From the NCBI GenBank assembly GCA_900757865.1, contig CAAEPH010000031.1, forward strand, positions 79,368 through 143,367: a stretch of DNA of 64,000 bases, given 5' to 3'. The stretch is from an uncultured Sutterella sp. Lineage in GTDB: Bacteria > Pseudomonadota > Gammaproteobacteria > Burkholderiales > Burkholderiaceae_F. Under the pieces are notes generated by a model. It ran no database searches. It saw only the letters and a list, made by a program, of their open reading frames with translations, and was not told the origin of the DNA. Position 1 is the stretch's first letter, and the number at the start of each line of letters is the position of its first letter. The position numbers and the translations under genes were made by a program. Of the stretch, positions 1 to 7,997 are shown piece after piece.

Positions 1-126
1 TTGATCGGTATTGGCGTCGGCGCGCTTCGCGGTTCGATTTTGGGTGCGGTCACCTGCATTGCTGCAGCACTCTCGCTCGTCATCGTGCCGGGCGTCATTG
101 ATTCCATCTTTGGTGGATCGCTTTAA
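1..126 (+). CDS. C-terminal end of a small membrane protein, possibly the F-type pilin TraA (partial)
   Basis: An open frame runs from base 1 to a TAA at 124-126 and encodes about 41 mostly hydrophobic residues with a glycine/alanine-rich stretch and a single Cys. It ends two bases before the TraL start. In F-type conjugation operons the gene directly before traL is the pilin traA, whose mature protein is short and has two membrane segments. Position and hydrophobicity fit the tail of such a pilin, but the N-terminus lies outside the window and there is no diagnostic motif, so the identity is an inference from context. Confidence 0.45.
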   Translation: MIGIGVGALRGSILGAVTCIAAALSLVIVPGVIDSIFGGSL

Positions 127-128
127 CC

Positions 129-407
129 ATGTCGCTACCAGGTGTACCGGTCCCGGAAGGCTTGGACGATTCGCCACGTGTGCTCTTTTGGTCAATTGAC
201 GTGCTCGTGGTAAGTTCCACCATTCTCTTTGCGTTTGCGCTCTTTGATCACCCTTTAATCGGAGTGGTTTTAGCAACCATCGCTGGGTGGTGGTTCGAGA
301 GAAAACTCGGCCATCTTTCCGCCCTTCTCACCTTTTCGCACTGGTATTTGGGGCTTGCGCCATTTAAACGCATTCCCCGCTCGTACCAGCGCTACTTCAT
401 TGGTTAA
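129..407 (+). CDS. traL: TraL, F-type conjugation pilus assembly inner-membrane protein
   Basis: The 92-residue product is close to the F TraL length (91). It begins with a short hydrophilic head ending in the PRVLFWSIDV segment, followed by two adjacent membrane segments (about residues 20-37 and 42-55) and a basic C-terminal tail (FKRIPRSYQRYF). TraL is a small inner-membrane protein needed for pilus assembly in F-type type IV secretion. It sits two bases after the pilin-like gene and ahead of traE, as in F. The pattern is characteristic for TraL even though the protein is short. Confidence 0.85.
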   Translation: MSLPGVPVPEGLDDSPRVLFWSIDVLVVSSTILFAFALFDHPLIGVVLATIAGWWFERKLGHLSALLTFSHWYLGLAPFKRIPRSYQRYFIG

Positions 408-732
408 TCGGCAAAACCAGCGTTCTTCGGTTCGCTCTTTCGTTTTGCCACCACAAAGTCGCTCGTGACCAAAGTCCCTTACAGCCAACCAAGTTCCATC
501 GTCTGTCTGTCACTTTCCTCGCGAGCGCGATAAAAGATTTTATTTTTCCCTTCGTGAACCTCTCAGCTCCGGGCTGACATTCTTCATCGTAAGGGAGCTT
601 CTTTTGTTACAAGCCACGCGCCGGATGCACCCTTGGTCTTTGGTCAAGACCTAGTACGTCAAGCATTGATCGGTCACGTTTGAAACATAAGAAGTTTGGG
701 GTTCGTGTTTTCTTTTAATAGGTTCAGCCACC
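408..732. other. 325-base gap between traL and traE
   Basis: No convincing gene. It breaks an otherwise tightly packed operon. It contains an AT-rich stretch near 530-560 that could hold an internal promoter and a small inverted repeat (GGTCTT, 5-base loop, AAGACC) at 632-648. No clear terminator was seen. Confidence 0.4.
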
Positions 733-1335
733 ATGACGCCCTTTACCGCCATCGCTGCCGAACGGCTTTCGGTGAGGCATGTCTTTGTCCTCACGCTCGT
801 GTGTTCTCTTCTCACCAATGTCGCCTTAGGTGTAGCGTTGATCGTGAGGCAACCCTCCACACGTACCATCATTGTTCCTCCAACGTTAGCCCAAGAGCGT
901 GAAGTCTGGAGCTTTACCGACAACGGTCCCAATGAAGCTTACTTAGGTCGCTGGGCGAGCCATCTTCTCTCGCTACTCACCGACTTAACACCCGCCACCG
1001 TGGCGCATCAGCGTGAAACCCTTCTTCAAAACGTTCACCCCAGTTACTTCGCGCACTTGGAAACCGAGCTCTTGAACGAAGCGCAACGCATTAATCGTGA
1101 TCGCTTATCAACCTACTTCACGCCACTTGAAATGAGCGTGGACGCCAAGGCCCTTACCGTGGGCTTTAACGGTGAACTCGCCGTTTTGATTGGCGACTCA
1201 GTCACCAAACGCGAACTCAAACATTTCACCCTTCAATTTACGCAAACCGCGGGACGGTTATCGCTCTCGCGGGTGGACTCCCGATCCCTCTCTCAAAAAG
1301 AGCGTCAGCGCCTCGAGCGCCAATCAACGTCCTAA
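733..1335 (+). CDS. traE: TraE, VirB8-like conjugation inner-membrane protein
   Basis: The 200-residue product has a short cytoplasmic head, one membrane segment (about residues 17-37) and a periplasmic domain containing the pattern of F-type TraE (LLSLLTDLTPATV, then VHPSYF, then a C-terminal beta region). TraE is the F-type VirB8-like assembly factor of the inner membrane. F TraE is 188 residues. The ATG at 733 is the first in frame before the membrane segment. Its ribosome binding site is weak (AGGTT). It lies between traL and traK, the standard F order. Confidence 0.88.
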   Translation: MTPFTAIAAERLSVRHVFVLTLVCSLLTNVALGVALIVRQPSTRTIIVPPTLAQEREVWSFTDNGPNEAYLGRWASHLLSLLTDLTPATVAHQRETLLQNVHPSYFAHLETELLNEAQRINRDRLSTYFTPLEMSVDAKALTVGFNGELAVLIGDSVTKRELKHFTLQFTQTAGRLSLSRVDSRSLSQKERQRLERQSTS

Positions 1336-1528
1336 CCCCTTCACCCCTTTATAGCAAACGAGCGTTGTGTTTTTAACCCAATGCTTTAGGGGAGGCTTGG
1401 CCTTTTTGGGTCTTTTTTGCTCAGGAAAAGCCTTGTTGGACGCTTTTTGATTTTCAGACGCTTGATGTCTCGTCAACCCCTTTTTCACTCCGTTAAGGAT
1501 GTTTTTTCACTTTTAGGATACGCCTACC
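1336..1528. other. 193-base gap between traE and traK
   Basis: No gene seen. T-rich runs occur around 1398-1420 and 1440-1515. No clear hairpin or promoter could be made out. Confidence 0.3.
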
Positions 1529-2407
1529 ATGCTCTCACGATGGTTTAAACCCCTTTCTCAGTTGGTGCGCCGTGCGTTACGCACCGAGGCCAACAGCAAG
1601 AAAACGAAATCCCTCTTTCGCCTTCCGTCGCTCGCCCCCTCTCACGGTGTCGTGGATTGGTGGCCAGCGCTCATCCTCGCAGGAGCCCTTGGCACCAGTG
1701 GCTTTATTTCAGAAGCGGAGGCAAGCGACTTTCGCGTACGTGCCACCGAGCCCTTGCACTACACCATTGCGCTTGATACCACAACGATGATTTCGGTCGC
1801 GAACGACCGTATTGCCAACGCGGTCTATGACAACCGTGCCCTCGAAGTGAAAACGCAAAGTGATGCGGGACGTCTGTTTGTTGTTCCGTCTGGCGTTGAG
1901 CCCACCACACTTTTTATCACGACCGAGCGTGGTGATGCGATCGAACTTGTCCTTCAGGCGCTCCCTCACGCCAAAGCCAAAACCATCGTGCTCGAGCGGC
2001 AAGACTCTGCCCCTGCGACTCAAGCGCGTCCGGCTGAAGATCCTCGTGCCGGCTTGCGCCCGCTTTATAACGGTGACTACATCGGGTCGCTAAAAGCCAT
2101 GCTCATGGCCGTTACCGCTCGCGATCCCGAACGCGTAGCAGTGCTCGAGCGCGAAGCCATGTCGCCCGATGTGGAGAGTTTTCTCGCCAGACTCAAAGCG
2201 CAGTCGCCCGTGAAGCCCACCGCGGTCACGATCTGGGGAACGGAACACTACACCGCTACCGTGGTGCGTCTCGCGCACGGCGGTCTCAAGCCCGTGGTGC
2301 TCAACCTTAAACATTTAACGCAAGGTTTGATCGCCGCAGCGGCTGTCGATCGGCAACTGTTGCGCCCGGGTGACATCGCCACCTTAACGATTGTGGAGCA
2401 TCGGTAA
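1529..2407 (+). CDS. traK: TraK, secretin-like outer-membrane-ring protein of the F-type channel
   Basis: The 292-residue product has a long basic N-terminus, then a hydrophobic segment ending in an AEA site (about residues 44-66) that looks like a late signal peptide. The rest is a beta-rich periplasmic domain typical of TraK/VirB9-like proteins. TraK partners TraB and the lipoprotein TraV to form the channel across the envelope. The N-terminal extension before the signal segment is longer than in F TraK (242 residues), so a later start is possible. The stop codon TAA overlaps the TraB start by one base, which supports translational coupling. Confidence 0.85.
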   Translation: MLSRWFKPLSQLVRRALRTEANSKKTKSLFRLPSLAPSHGVVDWWPALILAGALGTSGFISEAEASDFRVRATEPLHYTIALDTTTMISVANDRIANAVYDNRALEVKTQSDAGRLFVVPSGVEPTTLFITTERGDAIELVLQALPHAKAKTIVLERQDSAPATQARPAEDPRAGLRPLYNGDYIGSLKAMLMAVTARDPERVAVLEREAMSPDVESFLARLKAQSPVKPTAVTIWGTEHYTATVVRLAHGGLKPVVLNLKHLTQGLIAAAAVDRQLLRPGDIATLTIVEHR

Positions 2408-3915
2408 TGGCTATGAAGGAAACCTACAGAACGTCTCAAGAGAACGCATCGCGTCCTGACCATCGTTACGTGAAATTGAAGCAGTACGGCATTTTAGGTG
2501 GCGTCGGGGTCCTTATCGTCAGTGGCTTGGGGCTTTACTTGGCGCACGACGCGGAGAGCGTGACGCCCACCAAGTCGATCAGTGTGCCTCGGTTTTCGTT
2601 AACCGAGCATGCGGACCGCGATACGTTTTATGCAAGATACGACGCGCGCTTTGCCGACATGGAGTTGCAGTTGAGCAAACTCAACACGCTCATGACCAAG
2701 TACCACGAGTCGATGGCCAAGATTGACCAAGGTCTAGAGGGGCTCGCTCAAACCGTCAAAAACCACCAGGCGGCGCTCGAGACGCTTCAGAGTGAAACCC
2801 AACGCTTGAGCGAAGTGACCGTCAACGATGAAAAACGATCTCAACCCGGCGCCTTGGCCCAAGGGTTGCAAAACGAATTGTTAGCTGATCAGGCCGATCT
2901 CTTTAGTTCGGACGCTTCTCGACGCGCCAATCACCCCACGGTATCGAGTGCAACCCCAGAGACCATCGCTTCAGGACACCTCACCGAGATTCGTTTTGCC
3001 CTGCCCGCCGCGCGTGAGTCCACAGAGGCGAAACCCAACACAAACACGGCAAGCACCGCTGGGACACCTGTTCAGACACTCGCTTCACCCGCAGTGGTGT
3101 CTAGCGAAAAGAACAGGCCCACCACCGGCCCTCGCGTGGGACCGTCTCCGTACCTCAAGCCGGACACACCGCTGCCACTTAACCGAGCGCAAGGTGCTCA
3201 AGACTATGTGGCCGCGGGGAGTTTTGTTAAAGGCGCGTTGCTTACTGGGGTCTATACCCCGACGGGGGCAGGCGCTGCGTCACTACCCATGCCCGTGATG
3301 ATTCGGCTAACCGACAACGCCATTCTTCCGAATAAACAACGTGCCAAGTTAAAAGGGTGTTTTCTCACCGGTGCGGCGACGGGGGATCTCTCTAGCGAGC
3401 GCATTCACGTGCGACTGGATCGTCTGAGTTGTATGCGCCCTGACGGCTCCGCGCTTGACGTCAAAGTCGCGGGTTATGCCGTCGGTGAAGACGGCAAAGT
3501 GGGCTTGCGTGGAAAATTGATTACCCGTTCGGGTCAAGCTGTGGCGAGCGCCATTTCGGTGGGACTCTTGGGCGGCGTGGGCCGTGCGATGAGTTTGTCG
3601 AGCGAAGACACCACCACGTCGATTACCGGCACACAAACCACCACGGTGAAAAACGCCTGGGTCAATGGTTTAGGTCGCGGGATGTCTGATGCGATGAATC
3701 GCCTCGTGGATTACTACTTGAAGGTCGCCGATCGGATCTTCCCGGTCTTGGAAATCTCAAGCGGCCGCATGGTGGATGTTGTCTTCTCACAAGGCGTGTT
3801 GCTCTCAAACGGCGACGCGCAAGGACCAAGACCCAACCCGTCATCGCGCTCTTCGCGTGCTTTGCCCTCTTCACAGTCTACGGCCTCTTCGGCCTCCTCA
3901 GCGTTCGTGCCATGA
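2407..3915 (+). CDS. traB: TraB, VirB10-like channel scaffold
   Basis: The 502-residue product (F TraB 475) has one membrane segment at about residues 29-47, a coiled-coil stretch at about 70-135, a Pro/Thr/Ser-rich linker at about 180-260, and a C-terminal VirB10-like beta-barrel domain with the GSFVKGALLTGVYTPTG motif that is diagnostic for TraB. It spans the periplasm and links the inner-membrane complex to the TraK/TraV ring. It overlaps the traK stop by one base. A second ATG at 2413 is an equally possible start. Confidence 0.92.
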   Translation: MAMKETYRTSQENASRPDHRYVKLKQYGILGGVGVLIVSGLGLYLAHDAESVTPTKSISVPRFSLTEHADRDTFYARYDARFADMELQLSKLNTLMTKYHESMAKIDQGLEGLAQTVKNHQAALETLQSETQRLSEVTVNDEKRSQPGALAQGLQNELLADQADLFSSDASRRANHPTVSSATPETIASGHLTEIRFALPAARESTEAKPNTNTASTAGTPVQTLASPAVVSSEKNRPTTGPRVGPSPYLKPDTPLPLNRAQGAQDYVAAGSFVKGALLTGVYTPTGAGAASLPMPVMIRLTDNAILPNKQRAKLKGCFLTGAATGDLSSERIHVRLDRLSCMRPDGSALDVKVAGYAVGEDGKVGLRGKLITRSGQAVASAISVGLLGGVGRAMSLSSEDTTTSITGTQTTTVKNAWVNGLGRGMSDAMNRLVDYYLKVADRIFPVLEISSGRMVDVVFSQGVLLSNGDAQGPRPNPSSRSSRALPSSQSTASSASSAFVP

Positions 3916-4020
3916 GGGGCTCCTTAGTCGCCTTCGATGCCGATGGATGGCTTAAACGTGGCCTTGATAGCGCCTCTTTGCCCATTTTTGCTTTTTGATT
4001 ATTGTTGTAGAAATCCTGCC

Positions 4021-5211
4021 ATGTTATCTCTTTTGTCTTCTAACGCGGTCTTCTCAATCGTCTCGTCTCCCTTTACCCCCGGTTCGAACCCACACGTTCG
4101 ATCTTGCGCTCTCGGGCTTGGTCTGAAGACCCTCACCCTTCTTGTCGCGACGTTGTCCCTCACGGGCTGCGGCTCCATCACGGGGCTCGATGCCGGGGAG
4201 ACATTCTCCTGCGATGTCCCCAACGGCGTGCCTTGTCAGTCACTTCAAAAGGCTTACCAACAAACGCTCATTGATGAACACAATGCTCAACTCGCGAAAT
4301 TGAATAGCCGTTCCACAGCCGTCATGCAGCCTCTTGACACAGACGGTAAACCCCAAGACTCCATGCACAACGCGCTTCAGCGCATCAACGCGCCACTTAC
4401 GCCTGTGACCGACCGTGACGTCATGGATCCGCGATTGCGCTTTGTCTCGAGCACCGGGGATGAAGTCCTCTCGCTTCCTAAACGCGTTCCCGAATCCGTT
4501 TTGACGCTTTTTGTCGCCCCATGGACCGATCAAGACGGCGACTTGCACGAAGGGGAAACCGTTTACGTCACGGTACGCGCGTCGCGCTGGGCCGAAGGCG
4601 GTCGGCGTGCGGCGTTGGCGTCCGCACCCACGTGGACCACCGTCGCTGATGTCACACCCGCCGCGTCGCCTGCGGGTTATGCCACCAGTGCGCAACCGCA
4701 CACCCACGGGCTTTACACCTCGTACGAACAAAGCGCCAGACAACCCACCGAAACCGAACTTTTGGCACGGCGTCGAGAAGCCAAAGCCCAACGTTGGCGC
4801 CAAGAGGCCAATGCCAAGACCATAGCCGCTTATGTGGAAACGCAACCCAAGACGTCCACCCCACCCTGCACGATTGACACCGTGTCTTTTTCGGCTTGGC
4901 GCGCTGATCGTGAAGCTGGTGAGGACAGCACTGTCGCTCAAAACCTTCCCACCAACCTCTTTGAAGGTGCCAAGGCCCTCTCCCGCGAAGCCGCTCACGT
5001 CGCTCGAAACACCCTCACGGAGTCGGGAAACCAGCCCACGCTCTCATCCGTCCAGCCATTCACAAACTGTGATCAAGATGCACACGACGTCGCCCGCGCT
5101 CAATCCCAGCTTCTCGATTCGCAAGGTGACGCCGTCTCAACCCAAGCGGCGGCGTTGGAGCAAGCAGAACAACAACCTTCTTCATTAAACCCGAAGGAGG
5201 TCACGCCATGA
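4021..5211 (+). CDS. traV: TraV-like lipoprotein of the F-type channel, enlarged
   Basis: From the ATG at 4021 the product is 396 residues. It carries a lipoprotein signal ending in the lipobox LTGC (Cys about residue 50), then the TraV-like block with paired cysteines (FSCDVPNGVPCQSLQKAY). A long hydrophilic region and three further cysteines follow towards the C-terminus. TraV anchors the TraK ring in the outer membrane. F TraV has only 171 residues, so this one is more than twice the usual size. An in-frame ATG at 3937 would add 28 residues that make the lipid signal unlikely, so 4021 is preferred, though its ribosome binding site is poor. The stop overlaps the TraC start (ATGATGA). Confidence 0.8.
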   Translation: MLSLLSSNAVFSIVSSPFTPGSNPHVRSCALGLGLKTLTLLVATLSLTGCGSITGLDAGETFSCDVPNGVPCQSLQKAYQQTLIDEHNAQLAKLNSRSTAVMQPLDTDGKPQDSMHNALQRINAPLTPVTDRDVMDPRLRFVSSTGDEVLSLPKRVPESVLTLFVAPWTDQDGDLHEGETVYVTVRASRWAEGGRRAALASAPTWTTVADVTPAASPAGYATSAQPHTHGLYTSYEQSARQPTETELLARRREAKAQRWRQEANAKTIAAYVETQPKTSTPPCTIDTVSFSAWRADREAGEDSTVAQNLPTNLFEGAKALSREAAHVARNTLTESGNQPTLSSVQPFTNCDQDAHDVARAQSQLLDSQGDAVSTQAAALEQAEQQPSSLNPKEVTP

Positions 5212-7997
5212 TGACGTGGAACCGACTCTTTGGCAAACGACGTCCGTCGAGCGTTTCAAACGGCGAGGCAACAAAAACGCCTCAATCGGGCTCGACTTCA
5301 CCGTCATCCCCATCATCCACAACCTCTTCAACCTCGTCCGCTAAAGCGAGCTCTTGGAGTCAACGTCTTATGCAAAGTCTTTTTCAGCCTTTTTGTTGGG
5401 AAGGGAACGTTCACGTCACATCCGGTTTTCCGGGGTTTACGCCAGGTGACATTCGACACTTCGACCGTCTTGCGCAGCTTCTTCCCTACGAATCCATTGA
5501 CGAGGAGGGCCTCATCACGCTCAAAGGACGCAGTGAAGAGACCCCGGAGGGGATGGGTTTTGTGATTGAGTTGCGCCCACAAACGGGTGCCAACACCGCC
5601 CTTCAAGCTGAAATCATTGGTCTGACCGACAGCCTCCCCGTGGGGAGCGTCTTGGCGATTAGCACCTACGCCTCCCCCATGGTGGAAGGGCAACTCTATT
5701 GGTTAACGCCAGACGCGTCAGACCTTAAAGCCCGCGCGAGCCACGTTCCGCTCCCTGCGCTTTCGCCCGACACCGTGGCTCTGCTCGATACGGTTAACGC
5801 GGCCGAGCGCGCTCACTTGCTCTCACTCTCGCAAGGTAACGCACGCTCGAGCGCGAGCTTACCGGTTCGTCACTTTCGCGTTTGGGTCTCGTGCGTCATT
5901 CCTTGGGACGGACGCAAAGGGGAAGCGTTTCGCGAGATGGTCTTGGAGCGCCGTCAAGCGATGGCGACGATTCTACAAAACACCGCGCTCTTTAAGGGCT
6001 TTTGGGGTGGTGACTTGCTAGTCGCCACCATGGCTGAACTCTTGGCGCCCCATTTAGCGCAACGCGGTGAATTGATTCGCCCGGCCTACACCCCATACGA
6101 GGCGTTAAGCGAGCAGATGACGCTGCCGGACACCGAAGTAACGGTCTTAAAACGCAGCATTTGTTTTCAAGATCACGCGCGGCACGACGCCTTTGCCACG
6201 AGCCACGTGCTGACGCACTATCCCAGCCCCTGGAACCTCTTTAGTGCGAGTGAACTCTTGGGTTCGGTTGACAGAGGCGGGTCCCAAATCCCCAGCGCCT
6301 TCATTATGACGAGCATTTGTCGCGTCTTGGACGAAAAGGACGAGCGCATCAAAGCGCAGACGCACCGTGTGCGTGCGCTCCAAATGGCGCAAACGCCGCT
6401 CTCTACCCTCACGCCCTACTACCACGACAAAGCCAAAGCGTGGCGACAGGCCGAAATGAGTTTCACCGGATGGGGCGGTCTGCAAGATACGTGCCACATT
6501 CTCACCACCTTTGCGCGCCCGGGAAGCGCTTCACTCACAAACGAAGCACTCATGGCCTTAGCGCGTGCCCAAGGCGGGGAGTGGCGTCCCATGACCGGGA
6601 TTCACCCCCTGGGGCTCATGAGCCATTGGCCAGCAGCGGTGGGTCCGCTTTTGGCGAACGATCTAAAAACCGCCGGGATTTTACACCGTTGCTCGGGCGC
6701 GTCCGCGACAGCCGGTTCTGGCCTCGTCCTTGATTGGCAAGGGATGCCTCGCCGCGCCGATCGCGAGCGCCCGACGCCACTTTTTACACTCGTTTCGCGC
6801 CGAGGGGAATTGATGCCCATTGACCCCTTTGCCAATCGTGCGGGCGGGTACTCCATGGCGATTGTCGGGATGCCGGGCTCAGGGAAAAGCCTTTTGATGA
6901 ACCAAATCGCGTTTTCCGTTTTGCTTCGAGGCGGTGCCGTGTGGGTGATCGACGTGGGTCGCAGTTACGAGAAAACCGCCGACCTTTTTGACGGTGACTT
7001 TCTGGAGTTTTCGTCTGAAAGCGTCTGGAACCTTAACCCCTTGCAACTCTTGCGCGGTGAAAACGGCGTGGAGAATTTGGACGACGTGGTGGCGATTCTC
7101 TGTGAACTCCTTCATCCTACCTCGCCCATGCCCGACTTTGAACAAAGCGTACTCACGCGGCTCGTCACCCAAGCGCACCGAGAGGCGATGAAAGACGGGC
7201 GCGTTGCCACCCTTAAAGACGTGGATGCATTGCTCGAAATCGAAGCCTCGCAAGACCGGCGACTCGCCGATTTGCATTGCGAAATGGCCCCTTACCTTGG
7301 GCCCTTTGCCAAATGGTTTGATGGCACGGGACGCGACTTGGCGTTCACGAACCGCTTTACGGTGCTGGAGCTTGAAGGCTTGTCCGCTCACCCGGCGCTT
7401 CGCCAAGCCGTGCTCATGATGATCATGATGGTTGTCGAACGCAAAATGGCAGAAGACCGGACCACGATTAAGACGGTGTTGATTGACGAAGCGTGGGACT
7501 TGATGGGGCACGGTCATTCCGCACGCTTTATCGAATCGGGCTTTCGCCGGGCACGTAAACACAAAGGTGGCTTTGTTGTCGCCACCCAGTCGCTAGCTGA
7601 CTTTTGGTCCAGTCCCGCCGCTCGCGCTGCGTGGAGCTGTGCCGATACCCGACTCTTTTTGCGTCAAGACGTCGATCAGGTCGCGAGCCTTAAAGCCAAA
7701 GGCGAATTTATCGAAGATGACGCCTGCTTATCGGTATTGCGAAGCCTCACCACCGTGGCAGGACAGTATTCCGAAATGTTAGTGAAAGTGGGCGATCTAC
7801 CGCCCGCTGTCGGGCGCTTAACGCTCGATCGACTCTCGCAATTGCTCTTTGGCTCGAACCCCGTGGAAGTTGCTGCCATTAACGCCTGGCGTCGAGCTGG
7901 CGCGGATATCTTGACCGCTCTTCAGGCTGTGGCGCGTGGTGAGATGCACCCCACAAGTGGTGAGCTTCCCGTGAACACCCAGGAGACGCAGGTATGA
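5208..7997 (+). CDS. traC: TraC, VirB4-like conjugation ATPase
   Basis: The 929-residue product (F TraC 875) is the assembly ATPase of the F-type system, peripheral to the inner membrane. The N-terminal TraC domain follows a Ser/Pro-rich low-complexity head. The Walker A motif GMPGSGKS lies at about residues 553-560 and the Walker B region TVLIDEAWDLM at about 755-765, followed by the ARKHKGGFVVATQSL arm typical of VirB4/TraC ATPases. A strong ribosome binding site (AAGGAGGT at 5193-5200) precedes the ATG at 5208, which overlaps the traV stop. Confidence 0.95.
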   Translation: MMTWNRLFGKRRPSSVSNGEATKTPQSGSTSPSSPSSTTSSTSSAKASSWSQRLMQSLFQPFCWEGNVHVTSGFPGFTPGDIRHFDRLAQLLPYESIDEEGLITLKGRSEETPEGMGFVIELRPQTGANTALQAEIIGLTDSLPVGSVLAISTYASPMVEGQLYWLTPDASDLKARASHVPLPALSPDTVALLDTVNAAERAHLLSLSQGNARSSASLPVRHFRVWVSCVIPWDGRKGEAFREMVLERRQAMATILQNTALFKGFWGGDLLVATMAELLAPHLAQRGELIRPAYTPYEALSEQMTLPDTEVTVLKRSICFQDHARHDAFATSHVLTHYPSPWNLFSASELLGSVDRGGSQIPSAFIMTSICRVLDEKDERIKAQTHRVRALQMAQTPLSTLTPYYHDKAKAWRQAEMSFTGWGGLQDTCHILTTFARPGSASLTNEALMALARAQGGEWRPMTGIHPLGLMSHWPAAVGPLLANDLKTAGILHRCSGASATAGSGLVLDWQGMPRRADRERPTPLFTLVSRRGELMPIDPFANRAGGYSMAIVGMPGSGKSLLMNQIAFSVLLRGGAVWVIDVGRSYEKTADLFDGDFLEFSSESVWNLNPLQLLRGENGVENLDDVVAILCELLHPTSPMPDFEQSVLTRLVTQAHREAMKDGRVATLKDVDALLEIEASQDRRLADLHCEMAPYLGPFAKWFDGTGRDLAFTNRFTVLELEGLSAHPALRQAVLMMIMMVVERKMAEDRTTIKTVLIDEAWDLMGHGHSARFIESGFRRARKHKGGFVVATQSLADFWSSPAARAAWSCADTRLFLRQDVDQVASLKAKGEFIEDDACLSVLRSLTTVAGQYSEMLVKVGDLPPAVGRLTLDRLSQLLFGSNPVEVAAINAWRRAGADILTALQAVARGEMHPTSGELPVNTQETQV

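Noticed and set aside
4240..4998. 252-codon minus-strand frame across traV
   Set aside because: Gly/Arg/Phe-rich translation typical of antisense to a GC-leaning gene; traV has a lipobox and correct operon overlap.
6879..7562. 227-codon minus-strand frame across traC
   Set aside because: Lies opposite the Walker A/B region of TraC; His/Arg/Phe-rich shadow.
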